This document shows positions 23,262 to 59,475 of a stretch of DNA of 64,000 nt, piece by piece. Below the pieces are notes generated by a model that made no database searches, had not been told where the DNA came from, and worked only from the letters and a program-made list of their open reading frames with translations. This DNA is from Tridacna crocea (lineage: Eukaryota; Mollusca; Bivalvia; Cardiida; Cardiidae): assembly GCA_943736015.1 (NCBI GenBank), contig OX031065.1:24690427-24754426 (forward strand), written 5' to 3'. A program made the position numbers and the translations under genes. Within the stretch, counting starts at the first letter, position 1; every line of letters starts with the position of its first letter.

Positions 23262-23607
23262 GTAAGTCATTCATCAAAGTATCTTTCTTTGTAATCAGTT
23301 TTCGCGATCGTTTCCGTTCTTGAACGCTGAAATTTGATCACTTTCCTGCATTTGATTGTGAGCGCTCCTCAAAATAATCTAGATTCGATAATTGTCCACA
23401 AATATCTATTTTACAGAGCGAAAAAATCGCTTCGTTATCTTGAGGAAAGGGAAAATAATTCCAAAGAAGTGACATAACGGTTTAAATTACAGTCTAAATG
23501 TATCAAAACCAAAGTGTACCACTTTAACTCTTTACCTGCTAAATAACTTAGTTTCAAATCGATAATCAAAACTCAAATACTGCTGTTTAAGGAATGATAT
23601 TTCCTTA

Positions 23608-23685
23608 TCAGATTGTGTAAATTCAAGATCAGACTGCTGCATCTGTGCAGTTTGATCTTGATCTGTGCTATCAGTGAAAGGTTGC
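23608..23685. repeat. GATC-type short palindrome
   Basis: AAGATCAGACTGCTGCATC pairs with GTGCAGTTTGATCTTGATC. Flanks shared with 24070-24145 (CCTTATCAGATTGTGTA). Confidence 0.6.
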
Positions 23686-23744
23686 TTAGTCGCGCTTAAC
23701 AGCCCATGGGTTAAAACAAACCAAAACCAAAGTGTACCTTAGTA

Positions 23745-23979
23745 AACTCTTACTCTTTACCACACAAGGAAATTTTAGACCGGTCCAAATTGAAAGCTTT
23801 TGCAGATCTATGACAGAATAAGTATAGCTCAAATTATAATTTTTGACTTTGATAGGGTGGAAAATATTGTGGGTAAAGGAGAAAACGCTGGTTACCCATT
23901 TTCTCCTTTTCCCACAATGTTTTTAAAAGGATTCTCTCTTAGAGTCGTTAAAAGTCGGGGTTTTGTGGTGAAGGGTTAA
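23745..23979 (-). mobile_element. MITE-1 copy
   Basis: CTCTTTACCACACAAGG to TTGTGGTGAAGGGTTAA with stem AAAGGAGAAAACGCTGG / CCATTTTCTCCTTTTC; one half of the loop is slightly shortened. Confidence 0.8.
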
Positions 23980-24069
23980 CTTGCTAAAGAACTAATTAAT
24001 ATAAAACTTCAAATAGATAGTCAAAACCCAAATTGTTCTAAGGTCTGTTTTAGGAATGATATTTCCTTA

Positions 24070-24145
24070 TCAGATTGTGTAGATCCAAGATTAGACTATA
24101 CATTCTGTGCAGGTTGATCTTGATCTACGCTCTCTGCAAAAGTTG
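24070..24145. repeat. GATC-type short palindrome
   Basis: GTAGATCCAAGATTAGACTA pairs with GGTTGATCTTGATCTACG. It and the 23608 copy extend beyond the palindrome into shared flanks, so a longer unit of about 120 bp was duplicated. Confidence 0.6.
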
Positions 24146-24483
24146 GGTTAGTCAAGCGTAACAGTCTAAGGGTTACAATATACCCAAGTGGTATCAAAAC
24201 ATACTCAATGTGAAGTCAGAATCTACAAATTATATTGTTTTAACCCTTGATATTTTTACAAAGTAACAGAATTATGATATTCACCATTATTAATTGGATA
24301 TCAATTAATGCTGCTTTATTTTGTATTTGTATCTTCTTGCATGCATGAACTTCATTGTAATACATCTCTAGTCAACTAGTAGTCATTAAATGGATTGAAT
24401 GCAAAATAGGTAAGGTCTTTTTTTTTTTTTCAAAATATTTTTGGAAAACATTGAATCAGTTGTGAATTCCCTAGGCTATTCCT

Positions 24484-24712
24484 TTAACCCTTTACCACAC
24501 GATCCCGACTTATAACGACCCTGAAAAAGAAGCATTTTGAAAACATTAAGGGAAAAGGAGAAAATGCTGGTAACCAGCATTTTCTCATTTTCCCACAATG
24601 TTTTCTACCCACCTCAGTACAAATTTCAGACTTTCAGTCACTTCTATTTTGATGTCTGCAAATGCTTCCAATTTGGACCAATCTAAAATTTTGTCGTTTG
24701 GTAAAGAGTTAA
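24484..24712 (+). mobile_element. MITE-1 copy, full length
   Basis: Both TTAA ends, both arms and the whole stem-loop are present (CCCTTTACCACACG ... GTTTGGTAAAGAG). Confidence 0.9.
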
Positions 24713-25589
24713 GAAATTAAAAGCCAATAAATCTTAGATAGCAGGAGAGTCATCACAAGGTCATTGCTAAATACAGAGCGTATAACACAGAAGTAAAGTG
24801 TAGAAATAGTTGCTGGCGTCTTAATCTCGTACATGATACCCGTACATGATACACCATGGAGATTTGATTCAGATGGGGTATTGCAAAATTGCCATTGAAT
24901 TGTGTGTATGCCTATAACAGGTGTGTAACTAGACAAAACCTCAATAACAGCATTCAGCATTATCTCTGGTGATGGGAGCCATCAAATCTGTACAGAATCG
25001 GCCTAGTTGTGATGAGTGCATAATGGATGTAAGCTTCTATTTGATTAGCAGTTCTACAATTGAAATTTTGTAGAATTTTACAGACGTAAGTGTACATAAT
25101 GTGTCAGAAAATGCACTGGAGCTTATGATAAACAATTGAAATAGGGAGTTTTGGCAGGGGATAATTAAGATGGAAAAGGCAGAGGTTATAAAACAGAGTG
25201 AAAAAGTGAAAGATACGATACATAGAGGGAGAATGCAGATGATATGAAACATACCCGTTATAGGCAAAATCCAGACACACTTGTATGGGGGAAATGTAAA
25301 TGTACTGTTTCTACCTTGTTGTTTACCTCTACATTTGTGCTCACTCACTCAAGAAACGCGCTTCCTATACAAAGTTTACTCAGCTTTTCTTTTATGATTA
25401 TTCGGACTGGTGCTTGATCTGTAAACTACAACCTTATCCTTTCAGACTCATAGTTAAGAAGTAAAATATCAGTTATGCTGTCTCCAAAGGCATCGGAGGT
25501 CATCTATGGTATGCGATTATTGACATCCACAGAACACCAAACAAAGGAGGAAAATATTGATACAGGTAAGCCTTGATTAAATATGCATA
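24713..25589. other. No gene seen
   Basis: Mostly unique sequence with short open frames on both strands and no recognised domain. An intermediate TANGO6 exon could hide here but none with suitable splice sites and phase was found. Confidence 0.35.
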
Positions 25590-25732
25590 TAAAATAATAA
25601 AATGCAATTTCACCTTTTGTCACAATGTTTTCTATGCTTTCAAAAGGTGTCATATACACATAAGAAATGGCTTCATCCTTGCTGTTATTTAGGGCCAATT
25701 AGAGATACCATAGAAATGCCTTATGGGGTAAA
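25590..25732 (-). mobile_element. MITE-2 fragment
   Basis: CAATTTCACCTTTTGTCACA, ATATACACATAAGAAATGGC and TTATGGGGTAAAGGGTTC match the half of MITE-2 copies at 32663 and 62689. The other half is missing. Confidence 0.65.
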
Positions 25733-25734
25733 GG

Positions 25735-25926
25735 GTTCATTCTTTAGCAAGCAACAAAATTAATGTTTAGAATTGTCCAATGCTAAAGCATTTGCAGACG
25801 ACGTGCCTTAAAAAATTGGAATTTGTTTTTGAAGAGTTACCAGCAGTGGCTCCTATTTCCACAATGTTTTTAAATGTCTTCTTTGTAATGGTAATTAGGG
25901 TACAAGATTGTTCAGTATAGGGTTAA
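25735..25926 (-). mobile_element. MITE-1 copy, diverged
   Basis: TTTAGAATTGTCCAATGC and AGCATTTGCAGACGACG represent the long arm; the stem is reduced to GTTACCAGCA and TTTCCACAATG. It ends in the same TTAA that starts the next copy. Confidence 0.55.
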
Positions 25927-26151
25927 CCCTTTATCACACAATGACTACTTGTAATGACCCTGAGGAAGAGGCCTTTTGAAAACATTGTGGGAAAAGGAGA
26001 AAATGCTTGTAACCAGCATTTTCTCCTTTTCCCACAAAGTTTTCTACCCTATGAAAGCAAAATTCTAGCATTTCAGCCACTTAGAAATTGTTGTCTGCAA
26101 ATGCTTTCAATTTGGTGAGGTCTAAAATTTTGCCGTGTGATAACGGGTTAA
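25923..26151 (+). mobile_element. MITE-1 copy, full length
   Basis: TTAACCCTTTATCACAC to GTGTGATAACGGGTTAA with intact stem (tip GCTTGTAACCAGC). It ends only 35 bases before the TANGO6 exon at 26187. Confidence 0.9.
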
Positions 26152-26186
26152 GTATTAAGATTAGTTACATTGTACTGCATTTTCAG

Positions 26187-52338
<26,152 letters not shown>

Positions 52339-52353
52339 TTTTGTTATGTACTG

Positions 52354-52359
52354 AATAAA
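52354..52359 (+). terminator. TANGO6: Poly(A) signal of TANGO6
   Basis: AATAAA 16 bases after the stop codon; the 3' UTR would therefore be very short. Confidence 0.7.
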
Positions 52360-52445
52360 AACTTTTAGACTATTCCTTATTTTTCCTTATTAGAGGATTT
52401 GCAAGTAACAAATGAATTGTTGCTCAAATGACAGACTTTTATATA

Positions 52446-52479
52446 AACTCTACCAATTGGCAAAATTTTAGACTGATCT
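52446..52479 (-). mobile_element. MITE-1 end fragment
   Basis: AACTCTACCAATTGG and AAAATTTTAGACTGATC correspond to the long-arm terminus, cut off at the MITE-3 insertion. Confidence 0.55.
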
Positions 52480-52653
52480 CAGAGCTCCAGATAGAGGGAG
52501 TGATTTTGATTCCAGAATTGAAAATATTGGGTATTCTCCACTAAACTCTGTGTTACAGGTAGTCATTAGATTCTAATGAGTACCCAAAAGATAGGCTTTG
52601 GAAAAGAAATTATGAATTTAGAATACCATCACTCTCTCTTATCTGGAGTTCTG
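52480..52653 (+). mobile_element. MITE-3 copy, hAT-like
   Basis: CAGAGCTCCAGATAGAGGGA to CTCTTATCTGGAGTTCTG. Flanks TGATCT and TGGTCT could be a diverged target duplication. The inner fold has lost part of one arm. Confidence 0.82.
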
Positions 52654-52658
52654 TGGTC

Positions 52659-52885
52659 TTAACCCATTACCACACAATCCCAACTTTTGACGCCCTTGAG
52701 AAAGAAGCCTTTTGAAAACACTGTTGGAAAAGGAGAAAATGCTGGTAACCAGTTTTTTTTCCTTTTCCCAGTGTTTTCTACCCTTCCCAGAACAAATTTC
52801 AATTTTTCAGTCACCTTTATTTTGTCATCTGCAAATGCTTTCAATTAGAACCAGTCTTAAATTTTGTTGTGTGGTAAAGAGTTAA
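52659..52885 (+). mobile_element. MITE-1 copy, full length
   Basis: TTAACCCATTACCACAC to GTGTGGTAAAGAGTTAA; stem slightly altered at the tip (AACCAGTTTTTTTTCC). Confidence 0.9.
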
Positions 52886-52899
52886 GCATTTATAGACAA

Positions 52900-53030
52900 C
52901 TAATTCAAGTGTTACACAAAGTATGAAATATGTCCTTAAAAGAGTAGAATAGTATGTGGGGGAAAAAAGAAAATGCTGGTTACCAGCACTCTCTCCTATA
53001 CTCCTGCAATATCTTTTCAAAGTTCATTTC
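52900..53030 (-). mobile_element. MITE-1 remnant
   Basis: Only the stem region GAAAATGCTGGTTACCAGCA is clear; arms are decayed. Confidence 0.45.
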
Positions 53031-53158
53031 CCTTTGGTCATGATTCCGTTATAAAGGATAAAACGGGTTGAAAGCATTGTGGAGAAATATAAAATTGCTG
53101 ATTACCTGCGATTTCTGCTTGTTTTTTTTTGTCAGTAATAAATTCAAACCTTCCACAG

Positions 53159-53323
53159 GCTTTTAAAAAAAAAGGCACAGTAAAATGTTGATGCAGTTTA
53201 TGATCACAGAGAAAGAGGAAAGTGATAGAGTCTATGTGATCTTTGACCTCCAAGGAATTTGATAACATTTACAAAAATAAACAACTGTATCCAGTGCAAA
53301 AAGTTGAAGGCCTAGATCTCTGT
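53159..53323 (+). pseudogene. TANGO6: Decayed duplicate of the TANGO6 terminal exon
   Basis: After a CCTTCCACAG acceptor-like site the sequence follows exon 15: LMQFMITEKEESDRVYVIF against LKQCMMSEKEESVKVHVTL, and EFDNIYKNKQLYPVQKVEG against ELDDIMRKQLFPVQKLEK. The N-terminal third is replaced by an A-rich run, about 7 bp shorter than in exon 15. A frameshift with a stop lies between the two matching parts, so it cannot encode the normal C-terminus. Confidence 0.8.
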
Positions 53324-53885
53324 GGGTTTAAATTTCACAAATCACATTCATTTGTGTTGAAAAGGGGAGTCAAACAAATTGGAAAATGGTGTGGAAAAAA
53401 GAGAAACATCTTACTTCAAGCCTTGTCTCCTTCTTTCCACAGTGTTTTCCAAAGCTCCAGAGGGTGTCATTCCATACATTGTTCAGTACTGGGTAAATAC
53501 GCTAAATACTATTTTTATGTAGACATTTTTATGCTCCCCACAAGGATTTTGAGAGAGCATTATTGCCTCTGTAGTGTCAGTGCATCCTTGAATTCGTTTC
53601 TTCCCACTCACAAGGATTACTCATTGGGAAACAACAATCCATTCCTACAGATATTTTCATAGAGGAAGGCTTTGTACAGTTATTGCTAAGAGTTTATGGC
53701 AATAAAGACATTGACAGGGTTGGCTGTTTTTTTTTTAATCCCAATTTTCTTTGAGACCATATTAGAACCTACCTCCTAAAATCTACAAAAGCAATTTGTC
53801 CTAATGACTGTCCCTTGTCCTGGGTGATCGAATTTGTCTCTTGATCTGATTTAATGATCAATGGGAGAGCCCCCTGATCAGAGGT
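53324..53885. other. No gene seen
   Basis: A CTCCCCACAAGGATTTTGAG segment near 53535 resembles leads of dispersed repeats. No coding evidence. Confidence 0.4.
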
Positions 53886-54052
53886 AGGGATGGCATTCTA
53901 AATCCATAATTTCTCTTGGAAGCATCGTGTTGTTGGTACTCACTAGAATCTTCTTGATGCGGCGATTCTAATGTGTACCCACAACATAGGGTTTAGTGGC
54001 GGATAATTAATATTTCCTATCTTGAAATTAAAATCACTATCTAGAGTTCAGT
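53886..54052 (-). mobile_element. MITE-3 copy, diverged, reverse orientation
   Basis: ATTCTAAATCCATAATTTCT, ACTCACTAGAATC / GGCGATTCTAATG and CCACAACATAGGGTTTAG, ending ATCACTATCTAGAGTTCAG. The first end is poorly kept. Confidence 0.7.
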
Positions 54053-54199
54053 GCTGAATTACACCAATTTCAAATTATTCCAGTGACATTACTGAAACAA
54101 GTATTTATGTAGACTTTCACTAGCAGTTGACCAGGGCTTTCAATGCCCTAGCCCAGACTTTAAACACCATTGGAAATGGCCTGCAACATAAAAGGGACA

Positions 54200-54410
54200 T
54201 TGACCCTTTCCCAAAAAACAAAATTTTAGACTGGTCCAAATTGAAAGCACTTGCAGACAACAAAATAACTCAAAAATTGAAGTTTGTTTCCAGTCGGGTA
54301 GAAAACATTGTGGGAAAAGGAGAAAATGCTGGCTACCAGCATTTTCTCCTTTTCCAACAATGTTTTCAAAAGGCTTCTATTTCAGGGTCGTAAAAACATT
54401 AGATTTTGTG
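54200..54410 (-). mobile_element. MITE-1 copy
   Basis: CCCTTTCCCAAAAAACAAA to TTTCAGGGTCGTAAAAAC with a complete stem (tip GGCTACCAGC); right terminus degraded. Confidence 0.85.
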
Positions 54411-54439
54411 CTACAGTAGACTTAGCCAAAATCAGAAAA

Positions 54440-54535
54440 GTGCATAAAAACGGAAAGTGTCGTTTTGGATCAGCCTGCGCAGTCAGAGCCTGCACAAGCT
54501 GATCTGTGATGACACTTTACACAAATGCCCTTTTT
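54440..54535. repeat. GATC-type palindrome, larger form
   Basis: GTGTCGTTTTGGATCAGCCT, GCGCAGTCAGAGCCTGCACA and AGCTGATCTGTGATGACAC fold into a stem; resembles 59030-59115. Confidence 0.65.
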
Positions 54536-54539
54536 TGTG

Positions 54540-55079
54540 TGTTACATGTCAAATGCAAATGCTTTGAATTTCCACATCTGAACCTTTGTCGCCTTGTAAA
54601 GAATTAACGTGAAGGTTGGCACAAGAATTTCAAATACACCGTTATTAAATGTAATGGACTATGAATCAAGATTAAATCACACATTCTGCTCTGCTTGATT
54701 CTAGATCCACATTGTCCGATATTCAACCAGAACAGACATCTATGATATTGAGGTCTGCTTTACTCTTTATCAGACGACAAAATTTTAGATTCATTTCAGG
54801 TAAAAGCAGTTGCAGACAAAAATTTAAGTGTGGCTCAAGGAGATATGGGTAAAAAGATTAGACAAGAAGAATTTGATGCATAACATCAATAGTGCCAGAA
54901 ATCAGTTGTTTCTGAAATAAGGCACATAACAGCATTTCAAATTGTCCAAAATAAATTTATGCAGAAATCGGTGAGAAATGAACTGAGAATCCCTTAACAA
55001 TCTTTAGAATCTAACTTAAAACCTAAAAATGAAAGAGGCAATAATAGTAAGACACAATCATAGCCATTCCTCGGCGAAT
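54540..55079. other. No gene seen; MITE-1 arm fragment
   Basis: A long-arm scrap (CTTTATCAGACGACAAAATT, GCAGTTGCAGACAAAAATTT) lies near 54768-54845. The rest is unassigned. Confidence 0.4.
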
Positions 55080-55124
55080 TTAACATAAGTCAATTTGAAC
55101 TATGCACAAAAGCAGTAGCCATTC

Positions 55125-55815
55125 TGCAAACAACACAAGACAAGAGGGCCAAAATGGTTCTGGGTCGCTCACATGAATTTTTGAGAGGACCATAGCCATT
55201 TTTTTTGAGGTATTGAAACTCTGGAAACAAAATCATTATTTTCATATTTTGCCAAGCACTTTGGAAAAGGTCACCTGTAAAAGTCATTCCAAAATCTTTC
55301 ATCACCCCTACAATCATCACCACAGCAATGATTTTAATGAATCAGAATTCTGCAAATAAATTTTTGGATAGATCACCTAAGGACTATTTCTTGAAGAAGA
55401 GCACATGCTTGATAGTGACTGAAACAAAAATCGAACAAGAGCAGCACATGCAGGTGCTAACAATTTGCTGTTGTTTTCAATGGATAAAAATTTCCCTAAC
55501 GTTTTTTTTTTAAAAGGATCACTCTAGAAACATTTCTATGAAAATTACCTGTGAAATTATTTCAAAATCTGACCAGTGGTGTCGGAGGAGAAGATTTTTA
55601 AAGAATTCCTTTGAAAATTCCATTTGGTTGCCATGGCAACCACAGTTTCTGATGAAATGAAATTCTGTAAACAATTTTAAAGAGGACTTCCCAAGGAACA
55701 TTCCAGCCAAGTTTGGTCCAAATCGGCCAAGCGGTTTAGGGGGAGATGTTTAAAGGAATTGTTGACGCTGCACGACGTGCAATGCACGACGGACACAGCG
55801 TTACCCTGTGCGAGC
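55125..55815 (-). repeat. Composite repeat related to 48163-49570, diverged
   Basis: Begins ACAAGAGGGCCAAAATGGTT and CTGGGTCGCTCACATGA, includes GGTTGCCATGGCAACCACAG and AGTTTGGTCCAAATCGGCC, and ends with GACGGACACAGCGTTACCCT. Same family as 58726-59022. Confidence 0.75.
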
Positions 55816-55849
55816 TATCTAGAAATAGTATTAAAACTAGGTACTAAAT

Positions 55850-55995
55850 TACCGAACTGAGATTAAAAACTGGGTATGAAATGATCAAAGTGGGTACGAA
55901 ATTATCAAAGTGAGTACGAAATGACCAAGATTAAAAGTATAGGTTGGTATGAAATGACCAGAATTAAACGATATGGCCTAGGTACGAAATGATCT
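55850..55995 (+). repeat. GGGTACGAAATGACC iterons
   Basis: About six diverged copies of AAAGTGGGTACGAAATGATC spaced ~18-30 bp. Confidence 0.7.
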
Positions 55996-56204
55996 AATTA
56001 CGAAGTGCGTTAAAGCCGAGTAAACATTATGGCTGCCTCGTTGGTACTTTTTCAATAGCAAATAAAAATTTTGTGCAGCCGCTCATGCGGCGCCACAAAA
56101 CAGCTTCAAACAGAATAGGAGTAAATACTGCTTACCGGTAATTATTCCATCTCCGATGGTGTTTTTAACGGCCTTTAACACAGGGTCGCATAAACATGAG
56201 CCGG

Positions 56205-56280
56205 TAGCTCAGTCAGCAACTATCCATGGGGCTCTACAACCGGACGGTCGTCGTTCCGATTCAAGCCTCGGCCAAATTCT
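56205..56280 (+). repeat. tRNA-like segment
   Basis: GCCGGTAGCTCAGTCAGCAA has a good A box; GTTCCGATTCAAGCCTCGGC is B-box-like. The anticodon arm is not convincing. The trailing TCGGCCAAATTCTTTCCGAG recurs at 57000-57021, pointing to a repeat. Confidence 0.5.
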
Positions 56281-56304
56281 TTCCGAGTAATTATGACAAT
56301 GGTA

Positions 56305-56881
56305 GCTCTTTACTACACAATACCGACCTGAACCCTGACAGGGAAAGCGGTTGAAAACCTTGCGGGCAAAGGGGTGAATGTATACAGAATTTTCTTCTCC
56401 CCAAAAGTGTTCTGCCCTTTCCAGTGTTGTCTGCGCATGTCATATTCTTCGAAGATTCGGCCTGCCTCATATGTTGCATCGCTAGCCCCGAAAGTGGGCA
56501 GACTGTAATATTACGCTCTACAAAGTAGCAATGTAGAAAATAGCTTTTATCAATACGTTTGACGAGAAATGAGACCTGCTTTAGCTCTGGACAGATTTCT
56601 CTGAACTGCTGATCATAGCTGAGTGGATTGCACGAGGTAGCGTTTTATTGAGTGAACGTTTATTTTAGTTTGAAATTCAAAGTAACGGTTGTCACGTAGG
56701 AAAGTGGTTCGGTTCTGTACCCAGGATGCCCAAATTAGATAGATGAGCATTTATTGAATGCCATCTGGCGGGAGATAATGCCCTTTCCAGGTAAAAATTT
56801 CAAGTTTTGATTCGCATTTTTCGTCTACAAACACTTCCAATTTTGACTCGAGACTAAAATTTTGTGGTTTGGTAAGGAGCC
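56305..56881 (+). mobile_element. MITE-1 copy split by a 354 bp insertion
   Basis: Left part 56305-56424 (CTCTTTACTACACAATACCG, a weak stem, TGTTCTGCCCTTTCCAG). Right part 56779-56881 (AAATTTCAAGTTTTGATTCG, CGTCTACAAACACTTCC, TGGTTTGGTAAGGAGC). Joined, they give the normal MITE-1 order. Confidence 0.8.
56425..56778. mobile_element. 354 bp retroposon-like element, copy 1
   Basis: GTTGTCTGCGCATGTCATAT to CTGGCGGGAGATAA, flanked by TGCCCTTTCCAG on both sides (56413-56424 and 56779-56790). No inverted ends. Similar over its whole length to 60529-60881. The 10-12 bp target duplications suggest a SINE/LINE-type insertion; no Pol III boxes were recognised. Confidence 0.85.
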
Positions 56882-57219
56882 TCACGACAACTTCATTCCT
56901 CTGTCATCCCTGAATAGTTTTTCAACAATATTAACGTGGAAAAGCAACTAGAGGGTTGGACTGATTGTCTGAAGCACTGGTCCATAGCTACGATCCCTGG
57001 CTCGGCCAAATTCTTTCCGAGGATTGATGATACTAGTCACTGCGACTGGATTCATTTCTATCCCACCACTGACCATTGTTTCGACAATGATCATTTGGGA
57101 AAGCAGCCAGTAGCTTAGGAAAAAAATTGCGCGAAGTACTGGTAAAAGAAACTCCAGGAACGCATGGATAGGTGCACTGGCCGCCGCAATATATTTGTTG
57201 AAAACTGCGTTAAACACCA
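56882..57219. other. No gene seen
   Basis: Contains a repeat of TCGGCCAAATTCTTTCCGAG near 57002. No convincing exon. Confidence 0.4.
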
Positions 57220-57417
57220 GGGCCCGTATTCACCAACCATTCTTAATAACGTTCTTTGTCTTATTCTCCAGAATTTTCTGCATTTGTAAGCAACACAACT
57301 TCTGATTGGCTAAACCATTCGGTTTAGCCAATCAGAAGTTGTGTTACTTACAAACGTAGAAATTCTTGGAGAATAAGACTAAGAATATTCTCAAGAATGG
57401 TTGGTGCATACGGGCCC
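57220..57417. mobile_element. 198 bp fold-back (palindromic) element
   Basis: GGGCCCGTATTCACCAACCA is mirrored by TGGTTGGTGCATACGGGCCC. The arms stay complementary inwards (CTTCTGATTGGCTAAACC / GGTTTAGCCAATCAGAAG) to an ATTC centre. Almost the whole element is stem. Confidence 0.88.
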
Positions 57418-57676
57418 AGACAATCAATCAACGTTTCTATAGAGCATGATTCATTTATCTAGGTGTTTTACCAAGGACGTTGTCAAAGTTGTATGCTACA
57501 AACTTGCTACAGGATGTAATGAGAAAAAAGATGTAAGTTATTTATTTCCTTGTACAGTAAACTCGGTCCTTTTCCCCTATAAGCAGTGATATGTGCTACT
57601 TAAGAAGTAAATGCTTCGTAAAATCGCTGTAATAACTGAAGAAATTGTCCTCGTTCCTCACAATATTTTACACGCT

Positions 57677-57895
57677 GGTAACCCTTTACCAAACAATTCT
57701 GGGGTTTTTTACGAACTTGAAACATTATGGGAAAAGGAGAAAATGCTGGGAACCAGCATTTTCTCCTTTTCCGACAATGTTTTCTACCCTGCTGGAAACA
57801 AGTCTCAAAATTTGTGCATTGCTTATTTTGTCGTCTGTATGTGCCTTCAGTTTGGGCCAGTCTGAAAAGTTCTATGTCGTTTGTTAAAGAGTTTA
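57677..57895 (+). mobile_element. MITE-1 copy, full length
   Basis: TAACCCTTTACCAAAC to GTTTGTTAAAGAGTTTA with complete stem (tip GGGAACCAGC). Confidence 0.88.
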
Positions 57896-58019
57896 CCATG
57901 TTTTCTACCATTAACGTTCATGCACGTAACCCTCGGTTTTGGATTATATTTTAAAGCAATATTTCGCTTTCGGATTATGCGTGACTGTATGTTTTGTCTA
58001 AATCCTTTCCCTATTCAAG

Positions 58020-58262
58020 TATCACATGTCCTTACCAAACAAAATCAATTTCAGGTTTTCCCTGTTCAAGTGTCAATCTCCTTACCAAACGAAATCAATT
58101 TCAGGTTTGTCCAAATTTAGAGCATTTGCAGAAAACAGACATGCCTCAAATACTTGTGCAGATAAAAAGAACATTGAAGGACATGGGAGAAAATGCTATG
58201 TACCATTATTTTCTCTTTTTCCAACAATATTGTCCAAGGCATTCTTTGACAGTGTCATAAAC
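58020..58262 (-). mobile_element. MITE-1 copy with duplicated end
   Basis: The end word CCTTACCAAACAAAATCAAT and TTCAGGTTTTCCC is repeated ~50 bp later as CCTTACCAAACGAAATCAAT; then long arm and a damaged stem (GGGAGAAAATGCTATGTACC). Confidence 0.65.
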
Positions 58263-58725
58263 ACACGAGCTTGATACATAAAGCGTCAATATTAGAACTC
58301 ATAAGATTTCAAACAGTTTTGTAAATGTATGAATACCGGTACTTCAGATCATAGAAATTTCAAATGCTTTTTTTTTAATTAATCCACATCAATTCTTTTT
58401 TAATTCCTTTTTCCCCTAAGTATAAAACATTTCAAGAGTGGCCCAAAATATACGTACAAGGTAAAATGGGTTGATAGATGTTTTTACGTTGCTTTGATGG
58501 ATGGGTTGATGGTTTATTTCCTAATAAAAAATCCCAACCTGCTTATAGATAAACAAGGCAATAAAAAAAGTAGCAAGTGTATTGTCGTTTTCCTTGTGTT
58601 ATTTTCTTCCTCCAACCTCGATACTCATGCCGAGCTTAAGTACAGGAGTCGTCAGTTCGAGACCAGGCTTGGACAAGACTTTTTAACACTTTTATCCCAC
58701 AAATACGTAATACAATATTTCCTGT
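58263..58725. other. No gene seen
   Basis: AT-rich with short open frames only. Confidence 0.4.
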
Positions 58726-59022
58726 AACACACGACAAGAGGGCCAAGATGGCCCTGGATCGCTCACCTGATTTTTTGAGAGGACCATAGCCTATTTTCTT
58801 TTGAGGTATTGAAACATTGGAAACAAAATTATTATTTTGCCAAGCAATTTTCAAAAGGTCACCTGTAAAAGTCATTTCAAAAACTGACCATCAGTTTCAG
58901 AAAAGAAGAATTTTTAAGAATTTCTTAATTTCTGTATAGTGCAAGTAGCCCCCATTCACCAGAGCCACGACGGACACGGGGTGATCCTAAGAGCTCCCCT
59001 TGAGCACGTTGTTCTCAGGTGA
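58726..59022 (-). repeat. Composite repeat, short complete copy
   Basis: ACACGACAAGAGGGCCAAGA, TGGCCCTGGATCGCTCACCT at one end and GGGTGATCCTAAGAGCTCCC, TTGAGCACGTTGTTCTCAGG at the other, reversed relative to 48163. It has one sub-unit instead of four or five. Confidence 0.8.
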
Positions 59023-59029
59023 GTTAAAA

Positions 59030-59115
59030 GGGGCCATTCGGACATTTGCGTAAAATGTCGTCCAGGATCAGCCTGCGCAGACCGCGCAGGTTGATCCGAG
59101 ACGGCACTTTACGTC
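59030..59115. repeat. GATC-type palindrome, larger form
   Basis: CGTAAAATGTCGTCCAGGAT, CAGCCTGCGCAGACCGCGCA and GGTTGATCCGAGACGGCACT, TTACG: near-symmetrical arms, similar to 54440-54535. Confidence 0.7.
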
Positions 59116-59246
59116 TACATTCGATTTTTGCTGCCTTCGTTCAAAATATTTTGAAATATGATTTGAACTGAATTTCGGTATGTGCAATACCCCTTAAATC
59201 TTAGAAAGATTAAACATTTATTTTGGCTAAAAAACTACAACATATT

Positions 59247-59475
59247 CGTCATTACCAATCGACTATATCTTATATGCTTGTCCAAATCGAAAGTATTTGC
59301 AGATGACAAAATAAAAGTGACTGAAAATTTGAAAATTTGTTTGTCGAACAGTAGAAAACGTTGTGGGAAAAGGAGAAAATACTGGTTACCAGCATTTTTT
59401 TCCTTTTCCCACGATATTTACTTAAGGCTGCTTTCTCAGGATCGTTAAAAGTAGGGATTGTGTGGTAATGGGTTA
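59247..59475 (-). mobile_element. MITE-1 copy, full length
   Basis: CGTCATTACCAATCGAC to GTGTGGTAATGGGTTA with complete stem. Confidence 0.88.

Noticed and set aside
53243-53662. 139-codon frame as an independent gene
   Set aside because: Its first part is the frame-shifted end of the duplicated TANGO6 exon and the rest is repeat sequence.
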